Positions 1 through 6,533 are shown, counted from the stretch's first letter. The stretch is 10,077 bases of DNA from Haemophilus parainfluenzae (GCA_018381425.1 JAGZRY010000042.1:1-10077), one strand, 5' to 3'. Numbers and translations: made by a program. The notes: generated from the letters alone by a model not told the origin.

Positions 1-13
1 AAAATAAAGTCAG

Positions 14-19
14 TATAAT
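14..19 (+). promoter_or_regulatory. Possible -10 element for rpmB-rpmG
   Basis: A perfect TATAAT lies at 14-19. Any matching -35 element would fall before the start of the window, so the promoter cannot be confirmed. If used, transcription would begin near base 26 and give an rpmB leader of about 115 bases. The region is AT-rich, so a chance match is possible. Confidence 0.35.
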
Positions 20-43
20 TTGCGACCTTTAATATAGTAAGTG

Positions 44-119
44 GGTCGGATACTGCGACCTGACGAGGAAGCAAGCTTAGTTTTAAGCTTCATTATCCGA
101 ACCATAAGCTCGAGCTTAT
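44..119 (+). promoter_or_regulatory. Structured 5' leader upstream of rpmB, possible ribosomal-protein leader
   Basis: Several inverted repeats lie between the putative promoter and the rpmB ribosome binding site. GGTCG (44-48) can pair with CGACC (56-60). TCGGATA (46-52) can instead pair with TATCCGA (94-100), enclosing a hairpin of AAGCTTA (73-79) and TAAGCTT (84-90) with a 4-base loop. A perfect 16-base palindrome, ATAAGCTCGAGCTTAT, follows at 104-119. The first two pairings exclude each other. Ribosomal-protein operons in gammaproteobacteria are often controlled by such leaders; that this one binds L28 or L33 is inference. Confidence 0.45.
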
Positions 120-141
120 ATTTAAATTATTGGAGATTATT

Positions 142-378
142 ATGTCTAGAGTTTGTCAAGTAACAGGCAAGCGTCCAGCTGTGGGTAACAACCGCTCACA
201 CGCGTTGAATGCGACACGTCGTCGTTTTCTTCCAAACCTTCACACTCACCGTTTCTGGGTTGAAAGTGAAAACCGTTTCGTGACCTTACGTTTAACTGCG
301 AAAGGTATGCGTATTATCGATAAAAAAGGCATTGATGCAGTGTTAGCTGAAATCCGTGCTCGTGGCGAAAAAATCTAA
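142..378 (+). CDS. rpmB: 50S ribosomal protein L28 (bL28)
   Basis: This encodes a 78-residue basic protein of the large ribosomal subunit, the same length as E. coli L28. It opens [12 protein letters not shown] and continues with the family's [14 protein letters not shown] stretch, which leaves little doubt about identity. The ATG at 142 is chosen because a GGAG Shine-Dalgarno (132-135) stands six bases upstream; an in-frame TTG at 130 would overlap that site. The gene is followed after 11 bases by rpmG, and the rpmG ribosome binding site begins in the rpmB stop codon, so the two are co-transcribed and probably translationally linked. The upstream leader is rich in inverted repeats. Confidence 0.98.
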
Positions 379-389
379 GGAGCTAAAAC

Positions 390-560
390 ATGGCAGCTAA
401 AGGCGCTCGTGAGAAAATCCGTTTAGTTTCTACAGCAGAGACTGGTCACTTCTACACAACTGATAAAAATAAACGTAATATGCCTGAAAAAATGGAAATC
501 AAAAAATTTGATCCAGTAGTGCGTAAACACGTTATCTATAAAGAAGCAAAAATCAAATAA
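390..560 (+). CDS. rpmG: 50S ribosomal protein L33 (bL33)
   Basis: This short gene encodes a 56-residue basic protein, [20 protein letters not shown] at its start, matching bL33 of the large ribosomal subunit (55 residues in E. coli). It lacks the CxxC pairs of zinc-binding L33 forms, so it is the zinc-independent type typical of this group. An AAGGAG ribosome binding site spans 377-382, seven bases before the ATG and overlapping the rpmB stop. It is the second and last gene of the rpmB-rpmG transcript, which ends at the hairpin at 574-603. Confidence 0.98.
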
Positions 561-573
561 TTTTGCTGATTTG

Positions 574-603
574 AAAAAAGCCCGACATTGTTCGGGTTTT
601 TTT
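574..603 (+). terminator. Rho-independent terminator after rpmG
   Basis: CCCGA (581-585) pairs with TCGGG (592-596) around a 6-base loop. The stem extends outward by pairing of the preceding A tract (574-579) with the following T tract (597-603). It lies 13 bases past the rpmG stop and has the form of a strong intrinsic terminator, possibly active on both strands. Confidence 0.92.
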
Positions 604-632
604 ATATCATAAATTCATTACCGAGATTATCT

Positions 633-1448
633 ATGCCTGAACTTCCTGAAGTCGAAACAGCCCTGCGTGGTGTCAGCCCCTATTTGAAAAGTTTTACCAT
701 TGAAAAAATTGTAGTGCGCCAACCCCAATTACGTTGGGTTGTATCTCCAGAATTAACAACGCTTAAAAACGTCAAAATTTTAGATACTTCTCGTCGTGCG
801 AAATATCTCATTATTCACACCGAAAAAGGTTATATTATTGGTCATTTAGGCATGTCTGGCTCTGTTCGAATTGTGCCACACGATAGTCCTATAGATAAAC
901 ACGATCACCTTGATATTGTGATGAATAATGGCAAATTACTACGTTATAACGACCCGAGACGCTTCGGTGCATGGTTATGGACTGAAAGTTTAGATGACTT
1001 TCATCTTTTCCTAAAACTTGGCCCTGAACCGCTTTCAGATGAATTTAATGCCGAATACCTTTTTAAAAAATCACGCAAGAAATCGACCGCACTTAAAACC
1101 TTTTTAATGGATAATGCTGTCGTCGTAGGCGTAGGAAATATTTATGCCAATGAAACGCTCTTTTTATGTGGTTTGCATCCGATGAAATTAGCCGAAAATC
1201 TTACGCGGAACCAATGTGCCTTACTCGTTGAAACAATTAAAAACGTATTAGCGAAAGCCATTACACAAGGTGGTACAACATTAAAAGATTTCTTACAACC
1301 CGATGGTCGCCCTGGTTATTTTGCTCAGGAATTGTTAGTGTACGGAAACAAAGATAAACCTTGTCCAAAATGTGGCACAAATATTGAAAGTATGATTATT
1401 GGGCAACGCAATAGCTTTTATTGCCCTCATTGTCAGAAAAAGAAATAG
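633..1448 (+). CDS. mutM: Formamidopyrimidine-DNA glycosylase (Fpg/MutM)
   Basis: This 271-residue base-excision repair enzyme removes oxidised purines such as 8-oxoguanine and nicks the abasic site; E. coli MutM has 269 residues. It begins [10 protein letters not shown], giving the catalytic Pro2 and Glu3. Lys57 in RRAKYL, the HLGMSGS strand (71-77), NDPRRFG (106-112) and the helix-two-turn-helix VGNIYANE (167-174) are all in place. The C-terminal zinc finger has Cys244, Cys247, Cys264 and Cys267. The start at 633 is required because the proline after Met1 is the nucleophile; the in-frame ATG at 588 lies inside the upstream terminator. The ribosome binding site is weak (CGAG, 622-625) and no clear promoter is seen. 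A perfect uptake signal (1086-1094) encodes part of KKSTALKTF. The stop codon lies in the convergent terminator. Confidence 0.98.
   Translation: MPELPEVETALRGVSPYLKSFTIEKIVVRQPQLRWVVSPELTTLKNVKILDTSRRAKYLIIHTEKGYIIGHLGMSGSVRIVPHDSPIDKHDHLDIVMNNGKLLRYNDPRRFGAWLWTESLDDFHLFLKLGPEPLSDEFNAEYLFKKSRKKSTALKTFLMDNAVVVGVGNIYANETLFLCGLHPMKLAENLTRNQCALLVETIKNVLAKAITQGGTTLKDFLQPDGRPGYFAQELLVYGNKDKPCPKCGTNIESMIIGQRNSFYCPHCQKKK
1086..1094 (-). repeat. DNA uptake signal sequence (USS), Hin type
   Basis: ACCGCACTT is the exact complement of the 9-base core. It lies in mutM and encodes Thr152-Ala153-Leu154. Confidence 0.93.
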
Positions 1449-1471
1449 GCGTTATTACACGCCTATTTTTT
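1443..1471. terminator. Bidirectional terminator between convergent mutM and DUF554 gene
   Basis: AAATAGGCGT (1443-1452) and ACGCCTATTT (1459-1468) form a perfect 10-bp stem with a 6-base loop, followed by further T residues on the plus strand. On the minus strand the stem is followed by a T-rich run from the complement of the mutM end. The mutM stop codon (1446-1448) is inside the left arm, and the stop of the minus-strand gene (1470-1472) abuts the T tract. One hairpin probably serves both genes. Confidence 0.9.
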
Positions 1472-2189
1472 AGAAAAAGGCACTCCAGAAATGAGAAATT
1501 GGCATGGCGAGGAAAAGAGCCGGCAGCATATTCGCCACATGGAACATTTGGATATTACAAATGCGAAAGCCCGCAGCTATCATTAGCATACCGCCTACCG
1601 CAGCAAAATCACCTCGCATTTCAGGTGTCACGAAAGGAATAATAAACACCGCAGAATAAGCTAAGATCACTTGAACCAATGTTTGTGGCACAAAAATACT
1701 TGCCACTGAAATGCCGAGGGATGTAGCAAAGATCATCGAGGTGAAAAAATCTAGAAAGGATTTTACAATAAGGATATCAAAATTCCCCGTCATCCCCTCA
1801 TTCATCGCCCCGAAAATCCCCGTTCCACTAAATGAAAACAAAATCACAATCGCAACAAATTTAGATAAGAACTCTTCTTGGCTATGCATGCTACTTGGTG
1901 TATCAGGAAACATCTTTTCAACAAGGCCTTTCGCTGATGAGGCAAGCTTATTGATCCCATGTTCCAATAAAAGCAACTCGCCAATTATCGTCCCTAATAA
2001 CAGCGATAAAATCATTGCCGGCATATTCGTGGTTTTCTCCATCATCACAATACCCATGCCCATCGAACACAAGCCAAAGATTAAGGTTAGATTAGTGCGT
2101 AAACGCTCTGGAATGCGTCCACCGAGCGCCGCACCGATAACTGCGCCACTGATAATCGCCAGTGCGTTGATATAAGGTCCGATAATCAT
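1470..2189 (-). CDS. DUF554 family integral membrane protein (YqgA-like)
   Basis: This 239-residue, very hydrophobic protein belongs to the DUF554 family, which includes E. coli YqgA; its function is not established. Hydrophobic segments lie roughly at 5-24, 34-50, 57-75, 109-128, 138-162, 168-187, 196-212 and 218-236. The segment FSFSGTGIFGAMNEGMTGN (118-136) corresponds to the family's conserved glycine-rich loop, and the N-terminal GxxxNxxAIxxGxxxG pattern is also typical. The ATG at 2189-2187 has a GGAG site (complement of 2199-2202) nine bases upstream. It is transcribed alone, converging on mutM and divergent from the nrf operon. A solute or ion transport role is only a guess. Confidence 0.88.
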   Translation of the reverse strand: MIIGPYINALAIISGAVIGAALGGRIPERLRTNLTLIFGLCSMGMGIVMMEKTTNMPAMILSLLLGTIIGELLLLEHGINKLASSAKGLVEKMFPDTPSSMHSQEEFLSKFVAIVILFSFSGTGIFGAMNEGMTGNFDILIVKSFLDFFTSMIFATSLGISVASIFVPQTLVQVILAYSAVFIIPFVTPEMRGDFAAVGGMLMIAAGFRICNIQMFHVANMLPALFLAMPISHFWSAFF

Positions 2190-2217
2190 ATTATTCTTCT
2201 CCGAGTTGACTCACCCT

Positions 2218-2223
2218 ATTATA
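2218..2223 (-). promoter_or_regulatory. Possible -10 element for the DUF554 gene
   Basis: The complement of ATTATA at 2218-2223 reads TATAAT, about 30 bases upstream of the minus-strand start codon. No good -35 hexamer is seen at the right spacing; that stretch (about 2240-2246) overlaps an uptake signal. This is the only plausible promoter for this gene in the gap. Confidence 0.4.
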
Positions 2224-2244
2224 CGAAAAACAAGATGAAAATCG

Positions 2245-2253
2245 ACCGCACTT
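2245..2253 (-). repeat. DNA uptake signal sequence (USS), Hin type, intergenic
   Basis: ACCGCACTT lies in the gap between the divergent DUF554 and nrfA genes. Read on the minus strand it is followed by two spaced A/T tracts, as in the extended USS consensus of H. influenzae. Confidence 0.94.
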
Positions 2254-2300
2254 TTCCCTCTTAATATGCAACTCACCTACCACTTTTCTAATACTCAACA

Positions 2301-2316
2301 TACCTCTTTATAAGTA
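2301..2316 (+). promoter_or_regulatory. NarP-type 7-2-7 binding site upstream of nrfA
   Basis: TACCTCT (2301-2307), two bases, then ATAAGTA (2310-2316) form an inverted pair of heptamers. Both arms fit the TACYYMT consensus exactly, since the complement of the second is TACTTAT. This 7-2-7 layout is what NarP recognises in E. coli. The centre (2308.5) is 30 bp upstream of the FNR-site centre; in the E. coli nrf promoter the separation is 33 bp. Haemophilus is known to have NarQ-NarP but no NarL, so activation by nitrite or nitrate is the expected role. Confidence 0.75.
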
Positions 2317-2331
2317 TTTTGATTTTAAAGT

Positions 2332-2345
2332 TTGATCAACCTCAA
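2332..2345 (+). promoter_or_regulatory. FNR binding site of the nrf promoter
   Basis: TTGATCAACCTCAA matches the FNR consensus TTGAT-N4-ATCAA at nine of ten fixed positions; the second half-site is CTCAA. Flanking bases extend the symmetry to TTTGA-N6-TCAAA. It is centred at 2338.5. FNR activates the nrf operon without oxygen in enteric bacteria, and the gene content downstream fits that control. Confidence 0.78.
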
Positions 2346-2363
2346 ATTTTTGAAAAAAAACCG

Positions 2364-2369
2364 TATAAA
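2364..2369 (+). promoter_or_regulatory. Candidate -10 element of the nrfA promoter
   Basis: TATAAA begins 18 bases after the end of the FNR site. That would put FNR near -37 to -38, a few bases closer than the usual -41.5. A slightly shifted hexamer such as TAAAAA (2366-2371) would fit FNR spacing better, so the exact -10 is uncertain. The resulting leader would be about 115 bases. Confidence 0.45.
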
Positions 2370-2481
2370 AACTACTACTTTTTGGTATCTTATGCTTGCG
2401 TTGAGCCATTTTTATGAGCGAATTCAAAAGCTTAATAGGAATTGTTCGCATTTTAAATTGTTTTTTTTATTCTTTCCTAAT

Positions 2482-2496
2482 GGAGTGATTATCGTG
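2482..2496 (+). promoter_or_regulatory. Ribosome binding site and GTG start deciding the nrfA start
   Basis: GGAG at 2482-2485 is eight bases before the GTG at 2494. No other start codon in this frame has a comparable site followed by a signal peptide. Confidence 0.85.
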
Positions 2497-4017
2497 AACG
2501 CATTGAGAAAAAGCCTTGTTTTGGCCACTTCTTTCGCAGCTTTAGGTGTATACAACTCAGCGATGGCTGAAATGGTATATAAGCCTGTTGACCAACCTGT
2601 GGAAGCACCAAACCCTAATTTAAAAATCGAAGCAGTGAATGAAAAATTTGCTGAGAAATATCCTAGCCAATTCAATTCGTGGAAAGCGACTGAAAAAGGC
2701 GACAAAATCATCTATGCTGATGAACAAGATCCTCGTTTAATCGTGTTATGGGGGGGCTATTCTTTCGCAAAAGAATATAACGCACCTCGTGGTCACGTTT
2801 ATGCAGTAGAAGATGTACGTAATATTTTACGTACTGGTGCGCCCAAAAATGCAAATGATGGCCCACAACCAATGGCATGTTGGACTTGTAAAGGTCCAGA
2901 CGTTCCTCGTTTAATTGCAGAATGGGGTGAAGATGGTTACTTTGGTGCCAAATGGGCTAAAGGTGGACCTGAAGTGGTCAACTCAATCGGTTGTGCAGAC
3001 TGTCACGATACTACATCAAAAGACTTTGCCGAAGGCAAACCAGCATTACGTATTGCTCGTCCACACGTTCTTCGTGCATTAGATCACTTAAATAATGCAC
3101 TTCAAGCAAAAGCAAAAGCTGAAGGTAAAGAACAAGCTAACTTAAGCTTTAACACAGCTGCTCGCACTGAAAAACGTGCTGAAATCTGTGCAAACTGTCA
3201 CGTTGAATACTACTTCGCGGGCGACTTAAAACAAGTAACCTTCCCTTGGGATAACGGTCAAACTGTTGATGACATCGAAAAATACTATGATGATATCGGC
3301 TTCAGTGACTGGACTCACTCTCTTTCTAAAGCACCAATGTTAAAAGCGCAACACCCTGACTTTGAAATTTGGTCTTTAGGTATGCACGGTAAAAACGGCG
3401 TAACTTGTATCGACTGTCACATGCCTAAAGTACAAGGTAAAGACGGTAAAGTTTACACCGACCACCAAATCCAAAACCCATTCGATGCATTTGATACCAC
3501 TTGTGCAAACTGTCACGATCAAAGCAAAGAAAAACTTAAAGACATCGTTGCTTCACGTAAAAAAGAAGTGAAAGATGTAATGGGTCGTTTAGAAGATCAA
3601 CTTGTTCGTGCTCACTTTGAAGCGAAAGCGGCATGGGATGCAGGTGCAACTAAAGAAGAAATGGAACCTGTTTTAATGGATATCCGTCACGCTCAATGGC
3701 GTTGGGACTACACAGCAGCAAGCCACGGTGGTCACATGCACGCACCTGATGTAATGCTTCGCGTATTAGGTTCTGGTATAGACAAAGCAGCGGATGCACG
3801 CGCTAAACTTGCAGCAATCTTAACTAAACATGGCGTGAAAACTCCGGTTGAAGTACCAGATATTTCTACAGCTGATAAAGCATGGAAAGTAATGGGTATT
3901 GATATCGAGAAAGAACGTAAAGCGAAAAAAGAATTCTTAGAAACTGTTGTACCTCAATGGGTAAAAGAAGCGAAAGCCAATGGCAAATTAGCTGAAGATA
4001 CCGCAACAAAACAATAA
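2494..4017 (+). CDS. nrfA: Pentaheme cytochrome c552 nitrite reductase, catalytic subunit NrfA
   Basis: NrfA reduces nitrite to ammonium with six electrons in the periplasm. The product has 507 residues (E. coli NrfA 478). A Sec signal peptide ends AMA at about residue 25. The catalytic haem has the lysine-ligated motif CWTCK (129-133); four ordinary CxxCH motifs follow at 167-171, 232-236, 305-309 and 337-341. Arg99, Tyr239 and His287 match the active-site Arg, Tyr and His, and Glu238, Lys284 and Gln286 sit where calcium is bound. The GTG at 2494 is chosen because GGAG (2482-2485) stands eight bases upstream and a signal peptide follows; the ATG at 2332 in the same frame lies inside the FNR site. 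It is first in the operon, behind NarP and FNR sites, and is followed by an internal terminator. Haem insertion at CWTCK needs the NrfE-NrfFG lyase encoded downstream. Confidence 0.98.
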   Translation: MNALRKSLVLATSFAALGVYNSAMAEMVYKPVDQPVEAPNPNLKIEAVNEKFAEKYPSQFNSWKATEKGDKIIYADEQDPRLIVLWGGYSFAKEYNAPRGHVYAVEDVRNILRTGAPKNANDGPQPMACWTCKGPDVPRLIAEWGEDGYFGAKWAKGGPEVVNSIGCADCHDTTSKDFAEGKPALRIARPHVLRALDHLNNALQAKAKAEGKEQANLSFNTAARTEKRAEICANCHVEYYFAGDLKQVTFPWDNGQTVDDIEKYYDDIGFSDWTHSLSKAPMLKAQHPDFEIWSLGMHGKNGVTCIDCHMPKVQGKDGKVYTDHQIQNPFDAFDTTCANCHDQSKEKLKDIVASRKKEVKDVMGRLEDQLVRAHFEAKAAWDAGATKEEMEPVLMDIRHAQWRWDYTAASHGGHMHAPDVMLRVLGSGIDKAADARAKLAAILTKHGVKTPVEVPDISTADKAWKVMGIDIEKERKAKKEFLETVVPQWVKEAKANGKLAEDTATKQ

Positions 4018-4024
4018 AAAAAGA

Positions 4025-4033
4025 ACCGCACTT
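4025..4033 (-). repeat. DNA uptake signal sequence (USS), left arm of an inverted pair
   Basis: ACCGCACTT begins seven bases after the nrfA stop codon and is the left arm of the hairpin at 4025-4065. Confidence 0.94.
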
Positions 4034-4049
4034 TGTAACTAAAGTGTCG

Positions 4050-4058
4050 AAGTGCGGT
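4050..4058 (+). repeat. DNA uptake signal sequence (USS), right arm of an inverted pair
   Basis: AAGTGCGGT is the forward core; it forms the right arm of the nrfA-nrfB hairpin and leads into its T tract. Confidence 0.94.
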
Positions 4059-4089
4059 CATTTTTAACCATATATTTGAGGTAATCAGA

Positions 4090-4755
4090 ATGAATTTAAC
4101 TTCTTTAATCAGCAAATCGGCAAAATCCCTCGCATTGCTTGCAATGCTTGCGGCAATGCCAATGGCTGCAAGTGCGGAAGATATGGCAAAAACACCTGCC
4201 TCTCAACTCACTTATGAGCCACAATTGGATAACCAACGTGACCCAAACCAATATTGTGCGAAATGTCACAAATTTGACCAAGTTGATAAAAACCAAACTT
4301 TAGATCAATCTGGTGGTGAATTACACTTTGGTAAATTCCACGGCGCACACTTAAATCAAAAAAGCCCTAACACAGGTAAACCGATTAACTGTGTAAACTG
4401 TCACGGTAATATTTCGGAAGATCACCGTCGTGGTGCAAAAGATGTGATGCGTTTTGATGGCGATATCTTTGGTGATAAAAAACCAATGTATACCGCGCAA
4501 GAACAAAACCAAGTTTGTTTTGCTTGTCACCAACCTGCAAAACTTCGTGAAAAACTTTGGGCGCACGATGTTCACGCAATGAAATTGCCTTGTGCAAGCT
4601 GCCACACATTACACCCGAAAGATGATGCGATGAAAGGTATTCAACCGAAAAATCGTGTGAAACTTTGTGTAGATTGCCACGGCGAACAACAAAAACGCAA
4701 AGCGGCAAAAGACACACAATCACAAACGCAATCAACCGAACAAAAGGATAAATAA
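4090..4755 (+). CDS. nrfB: Pentaheme cytochrome c NrfB, electron donor to NrfA
   Basis: NrfB is a periplasmic pentaheme cytochrome that carries electrons from the NrfCD quinol dehydrogenase to NrfA. The product has 221 residues (E. coli NrfB 188). A signal peptide ends ASA at about residue 29. Five CxxCH motifs lie at 56-60 (CAKCH), 101-105 (CVNCH), 143-147 (CFACH), 168-172 (CASCH) and 193-197 (CVDCH), with extra histidines as likely distal ligands. After the last haem motif there is a polar tail of about 24 residues rich in Lys, Gln and Thr. GAGG (4078-4081) lies eight bases before the ATG. The gene follows nrfA across the USS terminator, and its stop overlaps the nrfC start by one base. A near-match to the USS, AAGTGCGGA, encodes the end of the signal peptide. 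Confidence 0.96.
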   Translation: MNLTSLISKSAKSLALLAMLAAMPMAASAEDMAKTPASQLTYEPQLDNQRDPNQYCAKCHKFDQVDKNQTLDQSGGELHFGKFHGAHLNQKSPNTGKPINCVNCHGNISEDHRRGAKDVMRFDGDIFGDKKPMYTAQEQNQVCFACHQPAKLREKLWAHDVHAMKLPCASCHTLHPKDDAMKGIQPKNRVKLCVDCHGEQQKRKAAKDTQSQTQSTEQKDK

Positions 4756-5432
4756 TGACAGCTTGTTCACGCCGAAACTTTGTTTCCGGCATGGGGGCAT
4801 TAATCCTTATGACGGGGACATCAGTTACCTCTTTAGCGAAAGAGGAAAAGGCGGATAAACCGAAACGCTATGCAATGGTACACGACGAAACAGCTTGTAT
4901 CGGCTGTACCGCTTGTATGGATGCTTGTCGTGAAACAAACCACGTTCCTGAAGGCGTTTCACGTTTGGAAATTCTCCGTAGTGAACCTTACGGCGAATTC
5001 CCAAATCAAGAATACGAGTTTTTCCGTCAATCTTGCCAACATTGTACAAACGCCCCTTGCGTGGCAGTTTGTCCGACCGGTGCATCATTTATTGATCCTG
5101 AAACAGGTATCGTCGATGTGCATAAAGATCTTTGTGTAGGTTGCCAATACTGTGTTGCAGTTTGTCCTTACCGCGTACGTTTCATTCACCCAGTACACCG
5201 TACTGCGGATAAATGTAACTTCTGTCGCGATACAAACTTAGCAGCTGGCAAACAACCTGCTTGCGTAGAAGCTTGTCCAACCAAAGCATTAACCTTTGGT
5301 GATATGAATGATCCAAGCAGTGCAGTTTCCCGCAAAGTGAAAGAAAATCCGGTTTATCGCACTAAAGTGGAATTAGGTACTCAACCAAATCTTTACCATA
5401 TTCCATTCCAACACGGGGAGCCAAGAAGATGA
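4755..5432 (+). CDS. nrfC: Four-cluster [4Fe-4S] ferredoxin-type protein NrfC
   Basis: NrfC passes electrons from the quinol-oxidising membrane protein NrfD to NrfB. The 225-residue product begins with a twin-arginine signal (SRRNFV, 5-10, then a hydrophobic stretch), so it should be exported folded with its clusters. Sixteen cysteines form four cluster sites: 48/51/54/58, 94/97/102/106, 127/130/133/137 and 154/157/170/174. This is the DmsB/NrfC-type pattern in which cysteines from different repeats share a cluster. The ATG at 4755 shares its first base with the last base of the nrfB stop, and an AAGGA site (4744-4748) is upstream, so translation is likely coupled to nrfB. The end overlaps nrfD by four bases. 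Confidence 0.97.
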   Translation: MTACSRRNFVSGMGALILMTGTSVTSLAKEEKADKPKRYAMVHDETACIGCTACMDACRETNHVPEGVSRLEILRSEPYGEFPNQEYEFFRQSCQHCTNAPCVAVCPTGASFIDPETGIVDVHKDLCVGCQYCVAVCPYRVRFIHPVHRTADKCNFCRDTNLAAGKQPACVEACPTKALTFGDMNDPSSAVSRKVKENPVYRTKVELGTQPNLYHIPFQHGEPRR

Positions 5433-6394
5433 CATTAGATTATCCTGTTCCGTTTCACACACCTAATTTGGTGTGGGATTCAACAATCGCTATCTATTTG
5501 TTCTTACTTGGTATTTCTTCCGGTGCGGTACAATTAGCGATTGCTTATAAACGTAGTCACAAATTAGAAAATCCTAGCAAAAACTGGATTATCCGAGCGG
5601 CCGCCGTTTTAGGTTCTGTGCCAACATTAATTGGTTTAACCCTGTTAATTTTCCACTTGGCACGTCCTTGGACATTCTGGAAATTGATGTTTAACTATCA
5701 ATTCAACTCTGTAATGTCTATGGGGGTAATGTTATTCCAAGTTTATATGCTGTTCTTGGTATGTTGGTGTGCGGTTATCTTCAAAGAAGATATCATGGCG
5801 TTCATTCAACGTTTTATGCCAAAACTCGGCTTCGTCGGTAAAATTATCAATGTATTAGAACGTTTAACTGGTCCTGTAGAAGTTATTCTCTTCATCTTAG
5901 CCGCTGTGCTAGGGGCTTATACTGGTTTCTTACTTTCAGCATTGATCAGTTACCCAATGTTGAATAACCCTGTTCTACCAGCGTTATTCCTGGCTTCTGG
6001 TACCTCTTCAGGTATCGCAGCAACCTTCTTATTTATCCTCATTGCAGGTAAATTAAAGGGTGATAGCCATGAATCACACTTCATTCATAAATTTGAAGTG
6101 CCAATTATGGTGACTGAACTTGGTTTATTAATCTGTTTCTTTGTTGGTCTACACTTCGGTGGTGGTCAGAAAGTGGTTGCATTACACAATGCACTTTCCG
6201 GCTTCTGGGGTGCAGTGTTCTGGATTGGGGTATTCTTAATTGGTATCATCATTCCTCTACTTGCGAACCTTGCAGTAAAAGACAACTTAAAATACAACAA
6301 GAACTTTATTATCCTTGTGTCAATCTTCGACTTAATCGGGGTTCTCTGCTTACGTTACTTCATCTTGTACGGCGGACAACTTACCGTTGCGTAA
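5429..6394 (+). CDS. nrfD: NrfD quinol-oxidising membrane subunit
   Basis: NrfD is the membrane subunit of the NrfCD quinol dehydrogenase in the NrfD/PsrC family; it takes electrons from menaquinol and hands them to NrfC. The 321-residue product (E. coli 318) has eight likely transmembrane helices near residues 19-40, 53-77, 92-118, 148-174, 181-207, 226-247, 254-282 and 293-316. The ATG overlaps the nrfC stop as ATGA, and GGGGAG (5415-5420) lies eight bases upstream, a strong site. It ends the nrfABCD transcription block: a perfect-stem terminator follows within 22 bases. No uptake signal lies inside nrfA, nrfB, nrfC or nrfD. Confidence 0.97.
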   Translation: MTLDYPVPFHTPNLVWDSTIAIYLFLLGISSGAVQLAIAYKRSHKLENPSKNWIIRAAAVLGSVPTLIGLTLLIFHLARPWTFWKLMFNYQFNSVMSMGVMLFQVYMLFLVCWCAVIFKEDIMAFIQRFMPKLGFVGKIINVLERLTGPVEVILFILAAVLGAYTGFLLSALISYPMLNNPVLPALFLASGTSSGIAATFLFILIAGKLKGDSHESHFIHKFEVPIMVTELGLLICFFVGLHFGGGQKVVALHNALSGFWGAVFWIGVFLIGIIIPLLANLAVKDNLKYNKNFIILVSIFDLIGVLCLRYFILYGGQLTVA

Positions 6395-6415
6395 GGATAA
6401 ACTTCTTATTTAATC

Positions 6416-6444
6416 AAAAGGCGTATACAATACGCCTTTTGTTT
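6416..6444 (+). terminator. Rho-independent terminator after nrfD
   Basis: AAAAGGCGTAT (6416-6426) and ATACGCCTTTT (6430-6440) form a perfect 11-bp stem with a 3-base loop, followed by GTTT. The A and T tracts at the two ends make it potentially active in both directions. It separates nrfABCD from nrfE. Confidence 0.92.
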
Positions 6445-6457
6445 ATTTAGAAGAATA

Positions 6458-6466
6458 AAGTGCGGT
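6458..6466 (+). repeat. DNA uptake signal sequence (USS), intergenic nrfD-nrfE
   Basis: AAGTGCGGT is followed by TAATTTT and then TTTTTC at the spacing of the extended H. influenzae USS. Its last three bases are also part of the left arm of the hairpin at 6464-6502. Confidence 0.95.
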
Positions 6467-6502
6467 TAATTTTACGTATGTTTTTCATGCTTAAAATTAA
6501 CC
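6464..6502. repeat. Long inverted repeat upstream of nrfE
   Basis: GGTTAATTTTA (6464-6474) and TAAAATTAACC (6492-6502) are perfect 11-bp arms. After one C/T mismatch the stem can continue with five inner pairs (6476-6480 with 6486-6490, one of them G-T) to a loop of five T. The whole 39-base element can thus fold as one hairpin of about 16 pairs. It begins in the USS and sits between the nrfD terminator and the nrfE start. It could be a second terminator, a stabilising leader or a dimeric protein-binding site; the sequence does not decide. Confidence 0.8.
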
Positions 6503-6503
6503 T

Positions 6504-6533
6504 TATTTTGTAAAATACAACCCTTAATATAAT
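6504..6533 (+). promoter_or_regulatory. Possible promoter for nrfE-dsbE-nrfFG
   Basis: Two -10-like hexamers occur before nrfE: TAAAAT (6511-6516) and TATAAT (6528-6533). The second is a perfect match but would start transcription only about seven bases before the ATG, leaving out the weak GAAG ribosome site (6537-6540). The first would leave a leader of about 24 bases that includes it. Neither has a good -35, and no clear FNR site is visible. A promoter is expected because a strong terminator lies upstream. Confidence 0.35.

Larger units (their letters stand above)
4025..4065 (+). terminator. Internal terminator between nrfA and nrfB built from paired USS
   Basis: Two uptake signals in opposite orientation (4025-4033 and 4050-4058) form a perfect 9-bp GC-containing stem with a 16-base loop, followed by CA and five T. 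USS pairs acting as terminators are known in Haemophilus. An alternative smaller hairpin, CACTTT (4029-4034) with AAAGTG (4041-4046), uses part of the left arm and would exclude the large stem. Because nrfB-nrfD have no clear promoter of their own, partial termination here would make nrfA transcript more abundant than nrfBCD. Confidence 0.8.

Noticed and set aside
588..632. Longer MutM starting at 588
   Set aside because: The codon is in the rpmG terminator loop, and MutM needs the Pro that follows the Met at 633 as its catalytic N-terminus.
1711..2175. Plus-strand open frame opposite the DUF554 gene
   Set aside because: The minus-strand product has clear family features and membrane segments; the plus-strand frame has none.
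2319..2336. Second FNR site from the TTGAT at 2319-2323
   Set aside because: There is no ATCAA-like half-site four bases after it; the TTGAT at 2332 is a direct, not inverted, repeat.
2332..2493. N-terminal extension of nrfA starting at the ATG at 2332
   Set aside because: That ATG lies inside the FNR site, before any plausible transcription start, has no ribosome site, and would bury the signal peptide behind 54 residues. GTG at 2494 with GGAG is much better.
4170..4178. Eleventh uptake signal in nrfB (AAGTGCGGA)
   Set aside because: It has one mismatch in the last core base and lacks the downstream A/T tracts; it encodes the end of the signal peptide. Not counted.
4385..4792. Minus-strand open frames opposite nrfB and the start of nrfC
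   Set aside because: They are shadows of well-supported genes, with no family resemblance and no ribosome site support.
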